DNA of 64,000 nucleotides from Streptomyces hundungensis (GCF_003627815.1 NZ_CP032698.1:4774001-4838000); one strand, 5' to 3'. Shown: positions 19,534 through 29,047, counted from the stretch's first letter. Numbers and translations: made by a program. The notes: generated by a model not told the origin, from the sequence alone.

Positions 19534-22482
19534 ATGGCAGATGGCGCGCGGGGCTCGGGAGCGGGACGAGAGCGGGAGAGCGACCGGAAGGGCGAGCCCG
19601 TACGGGAGTTGGTGCCGGAGCTGGCGCACGCTCTGACGCGAGTGGTGCGGGGGCGGGTGGATCTCGGGGTCACCGCACGCGCCCTGACGACGATGGACGC
19701 CTCCAACTACCGCCGGGTGCCGCTGGGGGTGGTCGCCCCGCGCGACGCCGACGACGTGGCGGCGGTCCTCGCCGTCTGCCGGACGTACGGGGTGCCGGTG
19801 GTGCCGCGCGGCGGAGGCACCTCGATCGCGGGCCAGGCCACCGGCACCGGGATCGTGCTCGACTTGACCCGCTTCATGCGCTCCCTCGTGTCGGTGGACG
19901 CGGAGGCCCGAACCGCCGTGGTGCAGCCGGGAGTTGTCCTCGATGTCCTGCGGGAGGCGGTCGCCCCGCATAGGCTGACCTTCGGCCCGGACCCCTCGAC
20001 CCACAGTCGTTGCACGCTCGGCGGGATGATCGGCAACAACGCGTGCGGGGCGCATTCGGTGGCCTGGGGGACGACGGCGGACAACATCCGTGATCTGACG
20101 GTCGTCAGCGCGCGGGGCGAACGTCACCGTCTGTCACAGGGATGGCAGAACTCGACATCGCCTGTTGGTCTACGCGATTTCGTCATCCGTCATCTGTCAG
20201 CGCTGCGCACCGGTTACCCCCAGGACCTTCCGCGCCGCATCTCCGGCTATGCGATGGACGCCCTGCTCCCCGAGCGCGGCGCCGATCTGGCACGGGCGTT
20301 CTGCGGCAGCGAGGGCACGCTGGGGGTGGTCACCGAGGCGACCGTACGCCTGGTGGAGTCGCCGGCGGCACGCGCCCTGGCCGTCCTCGGCTATGTCGAC
20401 GAGAGCGAGGCGGCCGAGGCGGCGGCGGGCCTGCTCCCGTACCGCCCGCTGACCGTCGAGGGCATGGCCGCCGATCTCGTAAGGGTACGAGGAGCGGGAG
20501 CGGCCGGGTTGCCGCGCGGCGGGGCCTGGCTGTTCGTCGAGGCCGGCGGGGCGACGGAGGGCGAAGCCCGGTCGCGGGCGGGCGAGTTGGCGCGGGCGGG
20601 CGGCGCGCTCGACACCCGCGTGGTGACCGAGCCGGGCGCGATGCGCGCGCTGTGGCGGATCCGCGAGGACGCGGCGGGCACCGCGACCCGGATTCCCGAC
20701 GGCACCGAGGCGTGGCCCGGCTGGGAGGACTGCGCCGTGCCGCCCGTCCGGCTCGGCGCGTACCTGCGGGAGTTCCGCTCGCTCCTCACCTCGCACGGCC
20801 TGCGCGGCACCCCGTACGGACACTTCGGCGACGGGTGCATCCATGTCCGCATCGACTTCGACCTGCTCACCCCCGCCGGGGTGGGACGTTTCCGCTCGTT
20901 CTCCGAGGAGCTCGCCGAGCTGGTGGTCGCCCACGGCGGCTCGCTCAGCGGTGAACACGGCGACGGGCAGGCCCGCGCGGAACTGCTCCCGAAGATGTAC
21001 GGGCCCGAACTGGTGGCGCTCTTCGGGGAGTTCAAGGACGTGTGGGACCCGGACGGTCTGCTCAACCCCGCCATCCTGGCCCGGCCGGCCCGGCTCGACG
21101 AGAACCTGCGCTTCGAGGTGCTGCCGAAGCGGCCGGTGGACGTGGAGTTCGGCTACCCGCAGGACGGCGGCGACTTCTCGGCGGCGGTACGCCGATGCGT
21201 GGGCGTCGCCAAATGCCGTACGGCAGAAGGAAGTTCGTCATCTGTCATGTGTCCGTCCTTCCGGGTCACCGGAGAGGAGGAGCACTCCACGCGGGGACGG
21301 GCGCGGCTGTTGCACGAGATGCTGGCGGGCGAGGTGGTCACGGACGGGTGGCGCTCGCGCGAGGTGCGGGACGCGCTCGATCTGTGTCTGTCCTGCAAGG
21401 GCTGTCGCAGTGACTGCCCGGTCGGCGTGGACATGGCCACGTACAAGGCGGAGTTCCTGCACCACCACTACCGGGGACGCCGCCGTCCCGCCTCCCACTA
21501 CGCCCTGGGCCGGCTCCCCGAGTGGCTGCGGGCGACCGCGCCGCTGGCCCGCCCGCTGAACGCGGCGACCCGGCTGCGCCTCCTAGCGGCCCTCGCGAAG
21601 CGGCTCGCGGGCATCGCCCCGGAACGCACGATTCCGCCGCTGGCGCCGACGACGTTTCTGCGCGGGGTGCGCGCGGTGCGCGGGCGGGGAGGGCTGGAGG
21701 GGGTGCGCGGGCCGGGAGGGGTGCGCGGGCTTGGAGGGGGGCGCGGGCGGGGGGAGCTGGACGGGGCGGCGGTGATCCTCTGGCCGGACACCTTCACCAA
21801 CCACCTTTCCCCGCAGGTGGGTTGGGACGCGCTGAAGGTGCTGGCGGACGCCGGGATCGAGGTCGGGCTTCCGGCGGGCCGGGTCTGCTGCGCTCTCACC
21901 TATGTGTCCACCGGACAGTTGGACCGCGCGAAGGTGGTGCTGCGCCACACCCTGGAGGTGATGGAGCCCTGTCTGGCCGAGGCGGACCGTCCCGTGGTCG
22001 TACTCGAACCGAGCTGCGCGGCCACCCTGCGCACGGATCTGCCGGAGCTGCTCCCGGACGACCCGCGCGCGGCGCGCCTCGCCGCGTCGGTCCGTACCTT
22101 CGCCGAGGCGCTGGAGGAGTGCGCCCCGGACTGGACCCCGCCGCGCCTGGACCGTCCCGTGGTCGGACAGACCCACTGCCACCAGCATGCGGTGCTCGGT
22201 GACGCCGCCGAGCGCCGGCTGCGCGAGAAGGCCGGTCTGACGGGTGAGCTCAGCGGCGGGTGCTGCGGTCTCGCCGGGAACTTCGGCTTCGAGCGCGGCC
22301 ACTGGGAGGTGTCGCTGGCCTGCGCGGAGGACCAGCTGCTCCCTGCGGTACGGGCCGCCGCACCCGGCACGGAAGTCCTGGCCGACGGCTACTCCTGTCG
22401 TACGCAGCTGGCGCAGCTGGCGGGCCGCCGGGCCAGGCATCTGGCGGAGGTGCTGGCGGAGGGCCTGGGCGGTGAGGAGTAA
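19534..22482 (+). CDS. FAD-linked oxidase with C-terminal Fe-S/CCG domains (D-lactate dehydrogenase-like)
   Basis: 982-residue fusion: FAD_binding_4 (PRGGGTSIAGQATGTG, GNNACGAHS), FAD oxidase C-terminal domain (GHFGDGCIHVRIDFD, GEHGDGQARAE), a two-cluster 4Fe-4S module (VMCPS and CLSCKGCRSDCP) and CCG cysteine-rich domains (SGGCCGLAGNFG). This is the GlcD/GlpC-like Dld-II type, oxidising D-lactate or another D-2-hydroxyacid to the quinone pool; which one is not decidable. Start ATG 19534 is chosen over 19486. Residues ~711-742 are an RGG-rich low-complexity insert unlike the rest. Confidence 0.9.
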   Translation: MADGARGSGAGRERESDRKGEPVRELVPELAHALTRVVRGRVDLGVTARALTTMDASNYRRVPLGVVAPRDADDVAAVLAVCRTYGVPVVPRGGGTSIAGQATGTGIVLDLTRFMRSLVSVDAEARTAVVQPGVVLDVLREAVAPHRLTFGPDPSTHSRCTLGGMIGNNACGAHSVAWGTTADNIRDLTVVSARGERHRLSQGWQNSTSPVGLRDFVIRHLSALRTGYPQDLPRRISGYAMDALLPERGADLARAFCGSEGTLGVVTEATVRLVESPAARALAVLGYVDESEAAEAAAGLLPYRPLTVEGMAADLVRVRGAGAAGLPRGGAWLFVEAGGATEGEARSRAGELARAGGALDTRVVTEPGAMRALWRIREDAAGTATRIPDGTEAWPGWEDCAVPPVRLGAYLREFRSLLTSHGLRGTPYGHFGDGCIHVRIDFDLLTPAGVGRFRSFSEELAELVVAHGGSLSGEHGDGQARAELLPKMYGPELVALFGEFKDVWDPDGLLNPAILARPARLDENLRFEVLPKRPVDVEFGYPQDGGDFSAAVRRCVGVAKCRTAEGSSSSVMCPSFRVTGEEEHSTRGRARLLHEMLAGEVVTDGWRSREVRDALDLCLSCKGCRSDCPVGVDMATYKAEFLHHHYRGRRRPASHYALGRLPEWLRATAPLARPLNAATRLRLLAALAKRLAGIAPERTIPPLAPTTFLRGVRAVRGRGGLEGVRGPGGVRGLGGGRGRGELDGAAVILWPDTFTNHLSPQVGWDALKVLADAGIEVGLPAGRVCCALTYVSTGQLDRAKVVLRHTLEVMEPCLAEADRPVVVLEPSCAATLRTDLPELLPDDPRAARLAASVRTFAEALEECAPDWTPPRLDRPVVGQTHCHQHAVLGDAAERRLREKAGLTGELSGGCCGLAGNFGFERGHWEVSLACAEDQLLPAVRAAAPGTEVLADGYSCRTQLAQLAGRRARHLAEVLAEGLGGEE

Positions 22483-22736
22483 GCGGTGAGGAGTAAGGGG
22501 GGTCGTGGCCGCTTACATTGGAGGGAGTGTTCGGAGTGCGCCCTTCCGCTTGTGGCGGCTGGTCGGCGTCCATGGCCCGCCTGGCGCGGCCTGGCGCGCT
22601 GTCTGTCGCCGCTTCCTGGGAAATGCCTTGCGGAGTGGGGTTTGGTGCACAATGCTGGATGTGTAAGTCCAATCTATTGAACGTTGCGAGGGCTGTCGGG
22701 GCCACTGGTCCGACGGGCTGATTGAGGTGAACGCCG

Positions 22737-23687
22737 GTGAATTCGGTCAAGGGCGCGGGCGCGGCGGAGCCGGTCGCGGCGGCCGCCGTCGCCGTACCGG
22801 AGGCCGTCGGCGCGCTGGGCGGCGGCCCGGGCCGCGGCGGGCGTCGGGCGGCGTTCGGTCCGGTGGCGCTGGTGGTGACGGCCGGCATGTCGGTGCAGTT
22901 CGGGGCCGCCGTGGCGGTGACGCTGATGCCGAGGGCGGGGGCGGCCGGGGTCGTCACGCTGCGGCTCGTCGCGGCGGCGCTCGTGCTCCTGCTGATCTGC
23001 CGGCCGAAACTGCGCGGGCACTCGCGGGCGGACTGGGGAACGGTGGTCGCGTTCGGCGTGGCCATGGCCGGCATGAACGGGCTGTTCTACCAGGCCGTCG
23101 ACCGCATCCCGCTCGGCGTCGCCGTCACCCTTGAGGTGCTCGGCCCGCTGGCGCTCTCCGTGCTCGCGTCCCGGCGCCTGGTCAACGCGTTGTGGGCCAC
23201 GCTCGCCCTCGCGGGAGTCGCCCTCCTCGGCGGGGGCGGGTTCGGCGGCATCGACCTGGTCGGGGTGGCGTATGCGCTGGGGGCGGGGGCGTGCTGGGCG
23301 GTGTACATCCTGTTCAGCGCGCGTACGGGGCGCAGGTTCCCCCAGGCCGACGGGCTGGCCCTCGCGATGGCGGTGGCGGCGGTGCTGTTCCTGCCGATCG
23401 GCATCGCGCAGGCGGGCGCCACGCTGGTGGTCCCCTCCACGATGGCGCTGGGCGCGGCCGTGGCGCTGCTGTCCTCCGTCCTGCCCTACACCCTGGAGCT
23501 CCTGGCCCTGCGCCGCCTGCCCGCGTCCACCTTCGCGATCCTGATGAGCCTGGAGCCGGCGATCGCGGCGACGGCCGGGTTCCTCGTCCTGGGCCAGGCG
23601 CTGTCCTGGTTCCAGGCGGTGGCGATCGGGTTGGTGATCGGGGCGAGTATGGGGGCGGTGCGGACTCAGGTGGGGGGGATCGGGTAG
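22737..23687 (+). CDS. EamA-family (DMT) transporter
   Basis: 316-residue drug/metabolite transporter with ten hydrophobic helices in two EamA repeats (helices such as GPVALVVTAGMSVQFGAAVA and AAVALLSSVLPYTLELLALR). It probably exports a small metabolite or amino acid; RhtA-like. Start is GTG 22737 (VNSVKGAG), after GGTGAACGCCG; an Ala/Val-rich cytoplasmic tail precedes the first helix. It stands alone; the 245-bp upstream gap shows no convincing gene. Confidence 0.9.
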   Translation: MNSVKGAGAAEPVAAAAVAVPEAVGALGGGPGRGGRRAAFGPVALVVTAGMSVQFGAAVAVTLMPRAGAAGVVTLRLVAAALVLLLICRPKLRGHSRADWGTVVAFGVAMAGMNGLFYQAVDRIPLGVAVTLEVLGPLALSVLASRRLVNALWATLALAGVALLGGGGFGGIDLVGVAYALGAGACWAVYILFSARTGRRFPQADGLALAMAVAAVLFLPIGIAQAGATLVVPSTMALGAAVALLSSVLPYTLELLALRRLPASTFAILMSLEPAIAATAGFLVLGQALSWFQAVAIGLVIGASMGAVRTQVGGIG

Positions 23688-23689
23688 GT

Positions 23690-24240
23690 CGTGGGGGTGG
23701 GGCGGGGTGGCTCCCTGGGCGGAGGGTGTTTGCCCACCCGCCATCCCGTGCGGGGGTGGGAGGGTTCGGCTCCCTGGGGCTGCGCCCCAGACCCCCAGCG
23801 TGCTTGCCCACCCGCCCGCCCGTAAAAGGGGTTGGAGGGCTCGACCCCTGGGGCTCCGCCCCAGACCCCGAGGGCGCTTGCCCACCCGCCCGCCCGTAAA
23901 AGGGGTTGGAAGGCCCGGCCCCTGGGGCTGCGCCCCAGACCCCGAGGGCGCTTGCCCAACCGCCCGCCCGTGCGGGGGGTTGGAGGGCTCGGCTCCCTGG
24001 GGCTGCGCCCCAGACCCCGAGGGCGCTTGCCCAACCGCCCGCCCGTGCGGGGGGTTGGAGGGCTCGGCTCCCTGGGGCTGCGCCCAGACCCGCTGAGGGG
24101 CTGCGCCCCTCGGACCCCTCTGGGGCTGCGCCCCAGACCCGCTGAGGGGCTGCGCCCCTCGGACCCCCCTGGGGCTGCGCCCCAGACCCGCTGGGGGGCT
24201 GCGCCCCTCGGACCCCCCTGGGGGCTGCGCCCCTCGCCCC
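23690..24240. repeat. Tandem hairpin repeats between EamA and catabolic cluster
   Basis: Five copies of a 74-75-bp unit begin at 23774, 23848, 23922, 23997 and 24072, each starting CTGGGGCTGCGCCCCAGACC (self-complementary core GGGGCTGCGCCCC) followed by CCGAGGGCGCTTGCCCACCC. From about 24100 a shorter unit (CTGAGGGGCTGCGCCCCTCG) repeats three times. Together this is an array of G+C-rich hairpins with no gene; it may block readthrough from the EamA gene. Confidence 0.85.
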
Positions 24241-24334
24241 CTCGGACCCGGCAAGGGCGCCCCGGCCCGGGCACCGTTCCGGCCAACCTCCGTCCAAACC
24301 AAGGCTGTTGCATAGGTAACCCGCGACAATAAAT

Positions 24335-24348
24335 GCAAGCACGCTTGC
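24335..24348. promoter_or_regulatory. Candidate TetR operator before the catabolic cluster
   Basis: GCAAGC-AC-GCTTGC, perfect 6-base arms with a 2-base spacer, in an A+T-richer patch (TGCAAGCACGCTTGCTTG) 62 bases before the first gene of the catabolic cluster. It resembles operators of TetR repressors of acyl-CoA catabolism. The TetR gene at the cluster's end is the natural candidate binder (inference). Confidence 0.55.
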
Positions 24349-24409
24349 TTGTTTCGGGGCGGGCTGCCATGCTCCGGGGCACGCCCGCTGTCCCGGAGGG
24401 GAGCGCACC

Positions 24410-25276
24410 GTGTCTGAACCGGCCGGTCCTACCGACGCCGTTCTCGTTGTCCTTGATGATCTGCTCGCCGAAGGCGGCGAACTGGACGTCCTCATCGGTG
24501 AGTTGAGCCCGGCCCAGTGGGCCACGCCGACCGCCGCGCCCGGCTGGACCATCGCCCACCAGGTCGCCCACCTCGCGTGGACCGACACCGCGGCCCTGCT
24601 CTCCGTCACCGACCCCGACGCCTTCGCGGCGGAGGTCGACAAGGCCGCCGCGTCGCCGGACACCTTCGTGGACGACGGCGCCGAGGCGGGGGCCCTGCTC
24701 CCGCCCGCCGAGCTGCTCTCGTGGTGGCGGGACAGCCGCGTACAACTCCAAGAGGCGCTGCGGGCCGCGCCCGCCGGGGCGCGGTTTCCCTGGTACGGGC
24801 CGCCCATGTCCGCCGCGTCCATGGCCACCGGGCGCCTGATGGAGACCTGGGCGCACGGCCAGGACGTCTTCGACGCGCTGGGCCGTACCCGCAAGCCGAC
24901 CGACCGGCTCCGCCATGTCGCCCGCATCGGCATCCGAGCCCGTAACTACGCTTTCGCGGTACGGGGGTTGGAGCCGCCAGCCGAGGAGTTCCGGGTGGAG
25001 TTGACCGCGCCCGGCGGTGAGGGCGAGGATGGTGAGGGTGGCCCCGGGACCTGGGCTTTTGGGCCCGCTGATGCGCAACAGCGCGTTACCGGGCCCGCGT
25101 TGGACTTCTGTCTGTTGGTCACCCAGCGGCTGCACCGCGACGACACGGCCGTGACGGCCGAGGGCGCCGACGCCGACCGCTGGCTCGACATCGCCCAGGC
25201 CTTCGCCGGCCCCGCGGGCCCCGGTCGCCCGCCCCGCTCGTCCTCGAACCCCGTATCCGACGGCGGCGACGCCTGA
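24410..25276 (+). CDS. TIGR03084-family metal-binding (DinB-like) protein
   Basis: 288 residues, GTG start at 24410 (VSEPAGPTDAVLVVLDDLLA) after GGAGGGGAG. The family shares the DinB/maleylpyruvate isomerase four-helix fold; metal-ligand His residues are seen in GWTIAHQVAHLAWTD and METWAHGQD. Biochemical role unknown, but it occurs beside AtuA and acyl-CoA genes. Its stop overlaps the next start by one base (TGATG), so it is part of the same operon. Confidence 0.88.
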   Translation: MSEPAGPTDAVLVVLDDLLAEGGELDVLIGELSPAQWATPTAAPGWTIAHQVAHLAWTDTAALLSVTDPDAFAAEVDKAAASPDTFVDDGAEAGALLPPAELLSWWRDSRVQLQEALRAAPAGARFPWYGPPMSAASMATGRLMETWAHGQDVFDALGRTRKPTDRLRHVARIGIRARNYAFAVRGLEPPAEEFRVELTAPGGEGEDGEGGPGTWAFGPADAQQRVTGPALDFCLLVTQRLHRDDTAVTAEGADADRWLDIAQAFAGPAGPGRPPRSSSNPVSDGGDA

Positions 25277-27084
25277 TGGACCGGGGCGGGCGCATAGGTG
25301 ACGAGGGGGAGCGGGGGAGGGAGAGGGAGGCGCGGGTCGTACGTCCTCTGCGGATCGGGAACGCCTCCGGGTTCTACGGTGACCGGTTCGACGCCATGCG
25401 GGAGATGCTCACCGGCGGCCCCCTCGACGTCCTCACCGGCGACTACCTCGCCGAACTCACCCTGCTCATCCTCGGCCGCGACCGGCTGCGCGACCCGCGG
25501 CTCGGGTACGCCAAGACGTTCCTGCGGCAATTGGAGGAGTGCCTCGGGCTTGCCCGGGAGCGCGGGGTGCGGATCGTCGCCAACGCCGGCGGCCTCAACC
25601 CGGCCGGACTGGCGGACGCTGTAAGGGAGTTGAGCGCACGGCTGGACGTTCCCGTACGGGTCGCCCATGTGGAGGGGGACGCCCTGCCCCTGCCCGAGGG
25701 CGCGCTCACCGCCAACGCCTACCTCGGCGGCGCCGGGATCGCGGCCTGTCTGCGCGCCGGCGCGGACATCGTCGTCACGGGGCGGGTCACGGACGCCGCC
25801 CTGGTCACCGGGCCCGCGGCGTGGTGGTTCGACTGGGGGCCCGAGGAGTACGACGCGCTCGCGGGCGCGGTGGTCGCGGGGCACGTGCTGGAGTGCGGCG
25901 CCCAGGCCACCGGCGGGAACTACTCCTTCTTCACCGAGTTCGCGCGCCGCGACCTCGTCCGGCCCGGCTTCCCCCTCGCCGAGATCCACGCCGACGGCAC
26001 CAGCGTCATCACCAAGCATCCCGGCACCGGCGGGGTGGTCGACACCGGGACGGTCACCGCGCAGCTCCTGTACGAGACGTCCGGGGCGCGGTACGCCGGG
26101 CCCGACGTCACCGCGCGGCTCGACACGGTACGGCTCGACCCGGACGGGCCGGACCGGGTGCGCATCAGCGGGGTGCGGGGCGAGGCGCCGCCGCCGACGC
26201 TCAAGGTGGGGATCAGCCGCATCGGGGGGTGGCGCAACGAGGTCGTGTTCGTGCTGACCGGGCTCGATGTGGAGGAGAAGGCGGAGCTGGTGCGGGAGCA
26301 GGTCGCGGACGCCTTCGCACGCGCCAAGTGCCGCCCGGCGCACGTCAGTTGGGAACTGTCCCGCACCGACCGGGCCGACGCGTCGACCGAGGAGTGCGCG
26401 AGTGCGCTGCTGCGGCTGGTCGTACGGGATGCGGATCCCGAGGCGGTGGGGCGGGTGGTGAGTGGCGCGGCCGTCGAGCTCGCCCTCTCCAGCTACCCCG
26501 GTTTCCATGTGACGGCGCCGCCGTCGAAGGGGGCGCCGTACGGGGTGTTCTCGGCGGCGTATGTCGATGCGGGGGCGGTTGAGCAGGTGGCGGTGCTTCC
26601 GTCCGGCGCGCGGCAGTCGATCCCGGCGGCGCCGCGCGGGGGGGTCCGGAAGGGTGTCGGGCCCCTTTCGGAACCCGATCTGTCTTCTGTGGCTTCTGTG
26701 TCTTCTGCGGCCTCGCTGCCCCCGCTGCCCCCCGTTGTTGCCTCGGGGCCGACGCGGCAGGTGCCGTTGGGGGCCGTGGTGGGGGCGCGGAGTGGGGACA
26801 AAGGGGGGGATGTGAATGTGGGGGTTTGGGCGCGGTCGGAGGGGGTGTGGGCGTGGCTGGTGCATGCGGTGACCGTCGACTGTTTTCGTCAACTGCTGCC
26901 GGAGGTGGGGGGGTTGGTTGTTGTCCGGCATGTTCTGCCCAACCTTTGGGCGCTGAATTTCGTGGTGGAGGGGTTGTTGGGGGAGGGGGTGGCTTCGCGG
27001 GCGCGGTTCGATCCTCAGGGGAAGGGGGTGGGGGAGTGGTTGCGGAGTCGGGTGGTGGCGGTGCCGGTGGATTTGTTGGGGTGA
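25276..27084 (+). CDS. Acyclic terpene utilisation AtuA-family protein
   Basis: 602 residues. N-terminal DUF1446/AtuA domain (LRIGNASGFYGDRFDAM, GDYLAELTLLILGRDR, NAYLGGAGIAACLRAGADIV, TGRVTDAALV) and, from about residue 495, the AtuA-like ferredoxin-fold domain (GARSGDKGGDVNVGVWA, LNFVVEGLLGEG). In Pseudomonas the atu locus degrades citronellol/geraniol; here AtuA sits with acyl-CoA carboxylase genes in the same way. The linker at ~450-490 is Ser/Pro-rich and low complexity. Exact reaction of AtuA is not established. Confidence 0.9.
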   Translation: MDRGGRIGDEGERGREREARVVRPLRIGNASGFYGDRFDAMREMLTGGPLDVLTGDYLAELTLLILGRDRLRDPRLGYAKTFLRQLEECLGLARERGVRIVANAGGLNPAGLADAVRELSARLDVPVRVAHVEGDALPLPEGALTANAYLGGAGIAACLRAGADIVVTGRVTDAALVTGPAAWWFDWGPEEYDALAGAVVAGHVLECGAQATGGNYSFFTEFARRDLVRPGFPLAEIHADGTSVITKHPGTGGVVDTGTVTAQLLYETSGARYAGPDVTARLDTVRLDPDGPDRVRISGVRGEAPPPTLKVGISRIGGWRNEVVFVLTGLDVEEKAELVREQVADAFARAKCRPAHVSWELSRTDRADASTEECASALLRLVVRDADPEAVGRVVSGAAVELALSSYPGFHVTAPPSKGAPYGVFSAAYVDAGAVEQVAVLPSGARQSIPAAPRGGVRKGVGPLSEPDLSSVASVSSAASLPPLPPVVASGPTRQVPLGAVVGARSGDKGGDVNVGVWARSEGVWAWLVHAVTVDCFRQLLPEVGGLVVVRHVLPNLWALNFVVEGLLGEGVASRARFDPQGKGVGEWLRSRVVAVPVDLLG

Positions 27085-27087
27085 GTT

Positions 27088-27385
27088 TTCCCCACCCCGC
27101 CCCTTCCCGAGACCCTCCGGGGGATCGCCACCCCCCAGCCCACGCACCCGGCCCTGCGCAGTTCCCCGCGCCCCCAAGAAACCCGCTTTCGGCTGCGGGC
27201 CGTGGGTGGCTGGGCGCGCAGTTCCCCGCGCCCCTAAACCCTCTCGATCCTGCGGGTCGTGGTCGCTTCTCGCGAGGGACGAGCGCCCTTTAGGCGCGAA
27301 CGGGGTCTGGGGCGGAGCCCCAGGAGGACGTCACCTCAGCCCACTCACACCCCCGGAGGGTCTCGGGAAGGGGCGGGGTGGGGAA
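27088..27385. mobile_element. 298-bp MITE-like element with 36-bp terminal inverted repeats
   Basis: 27088-27123 is the exact reverse complement of 27350-27385 (outer ends TTCCCCACCCCGCCCC and its complement). The interior has no ORF; it carries two GCGCAGTTCCCCGCGCCCC motifs and a copy of the GGGGTCTGGGGCGGAGCCCCAG element joined after a deletion (CTTCTCGCG runs straight into AGGGACGAGCGCCC). No target-site duplication is visible. It occupies nearly all of the 356-bp gap between atuA and the carboxylase gene, interrupting the operon. Confidence 0.6.
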
Positions 27386-27440
27386 GCCGCCCGCCGCAGG
27401 CGCCCCCGCCCACCCACCCCCAGGCAGAAACAGGAGCCCC

Positions 27441-29042
27441 ATGCCCACCCTCCGCACCACCCTCGACCCCACCACCCCCGAACACCGCACCGCCTCCACC
27501 GCCATGCGCAGCAAACTCGCCGATCTGGAGGCCGAGCACGCCAAGGCTCTCGCCGGGGGCGGGGAGAAGTACACCGCCCGCCACCGGCGACGAGGCAAAC
27601 TGCTCCCCCGCGAGCGCATCGAGCTGCTGCTCGACCCGGACACCCCCTTCCTGGAGCTGTCCCCGCTGGCGGCCTGGGGCAGCGACTACCCCGTGGGCGC
27701 CTCGATGGTCACCGGCATCGGCACCGTGGAGGGCGTCGAGTGCCTGGTCACCGCCAACGACCCCACCGTGCGCGGCGGCGCCTCCAACCCCTGGACGCTC
27801 AAGAAGGCCCTGCGCGCCAACGAGATCGCGTACACCAACCGCCTCCCGTGCATCAGCCTCGTCGAGTCGGGCGGCGCCGATCTGCCCTCCCAGAAGGAGA
27901 TCTTCATTCCGGGTGGCGCGATCTTCCGGGACATCACCCGGCTGTCCGCCGCCGGCATCCCCACCATCGCCGTGGTCTTCGGCAACTCCACGGCCGGCGG
28001 GGCGTACGTCCCGGGCATGTCGGACCACACCGTGATGATCAAGGAGCGTTCGAAGGTGTTCCTCGGGGGGCCGCCGCTGGTCAAGATGGCGACCGGCGAG
28101 GAGAGCGACGACGAGTCGCTCGGCGGTGCGGAGATGCACGCCCGAACCTCCGGGCTCGCCGACCACTTCGCCGTCGACGAGCAGGACGCGATCCGTCAGG
28201 CCCGGCGCATCGTGGCCCGCCTCAACCACCGCAAGGCGCACCCCGATCCGGTACGGCCCGTCGAGCCGCCCAAGTACGACGAGGAGGAGCTGCTCGGCAT
28301 CGTGCCGGAGGACCTCAAGACGCCCTTCGACCCCCGCGAGGTCATCGCCCGCGTCGTCGACGGTTCGGAGTTCGACGAGTTCAAGCCGTTGTACGGGACG
28401 AGCCTGGTGACGGGGTGGGCCGAACTGCACGGCTACCCCGTCGGCATCCTCGCCAACGCCCAGGGCGTGCTGTTCTCGGCCGAGTCGCAGAAGGCCGCGC
28501 AGTTCATCCAGCTCGCCAACCAGCGCGACATCCCGCTCCTCTTCCTCCACAACACCACCGGGTACATGGTCGGCAAGGAGTACGAGCAGGGCGGCATCAT
28601 CAAGCACGGCGCGATGATGATCAACGCGGTGTCCAACTCCCGTGTTCCGCATCTCTCCGTGCTGCTCGGCGCGTCCTACGGAGCCGGCCACTACGGCATG
28701 TGCGGCCGCGCCTACGATCCGCGCTTCCTGTTCGCCTGGCCGAGCGCGAAGTCCGCCGTCATGGGCCCCCAGCAGCTCGCCGGCGTCCTGTCGATCGTGG
28801 CGCGCGCCTCCGCGCAGGCCAAGGGGCAGCCGTACGACGACGAGGCGGACGCCGGGCTGCGCGCCATGGTGGAGCAGCAGATCGAGGCCGAGTCGCTGCC
28901 GATGTTCCTGTCCGGGCGGCTCTACGACGACGGGGTCATCGACCCGCGCGACACCCGGACCGTCCTCGGGCTGTGCCTGTCGGCGATCCACACCGCCCCC
29001 GTCGAAGGCGCCCGTGGCGGCTTCGGCATCTTCCGGATGTGA
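27441..29042 (+). CDS. Acyl-CoA carboxylase beta subunit (carboxyltransferase)
   Basis: 533-residue carboxyltransferase of the methylcrotonyl/geranyl/acyl-CoA carboxylase type, moving CO2 from carboxybiotin to an acyl-CoA. N- and C-terminal crotonase-like halves are complete (SLVESGGADLPSQKE, GGAIFRDITRLSAAGIP, FGNSTAGGAYVPGMSD; later HGAMMINAVSNSRVPHLSV and SYGAGHYGMCGRAYDPRF). Start ATG 27441 follows CAGGAG. The alpha subunit begins 5 bases after the stop. Together with AtuA this suggests geranyl-CoA-like or methylcrotonyl-CoA carboxylation; sequence alone does not decide. Confidence 0.94.
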   Translation: MPTLRTTLDPTTPEHRTASTAMRSKLADLEAEHAKALAGGGEKYTARHRRRGKLLPRERIELLLDPDTPFLELSPLAAWGSDYPVGASMVTGIGTVEGVECLVTANDPTVRGGASNPWTLKKALRANEIAYTNRLPCISLVESGGADLPSQKEIFIPGGAIFRDITRLSAAGIPTIAVVFGNSTAGGAYVPGMSDHTVMIKERSKVFLGGPPLVKMATGEESDDESLGGAEMHARTSGLADHFAVDEQDAIRQARRIVARLNHRKAHPDPVRPVEPPKYDEEELLGIVPEDLKTPFDPREVIARVVDGSEFDEFKPLYGTSLVTGWAELHGYPVGILANAQGVLFSAESQKAAQFIQLANQRDIPLLFLHNTTGYMVGKEYEQGGIIKHGAMMINAVSNSRVPHLSVLLGASYGAGHYGMCGRAYDPRFLFAWPSAKSAVMGPQQLAGVLSIVARASAQAKGQPYDDEADAGLRAMVEQQIEAESLPMFLSGRLYDDGVIDPRDTRTVLGLCLSAIHTAPVEGARGGFGIFRM

Positions 29043-29047
29043 GGGCC

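Noticed and set aside
22518..22721. 67-codon frame upstream of the EamA gene
   Set aside because: No ribosome site or family; unusual Cys/Trp-rich composition suggests chance.
23774..24240. CRISPR array
   Set aside because: Units are tandem and internally palindromic with no unique spacers and no cas genes nearby.
22674..24338. Minus-strand frame encoding repeated GSGAQPQG-like peptides
   Set aside because: It only translates the tandem hairpin DNA and runs opposite the EamA transporter gene.
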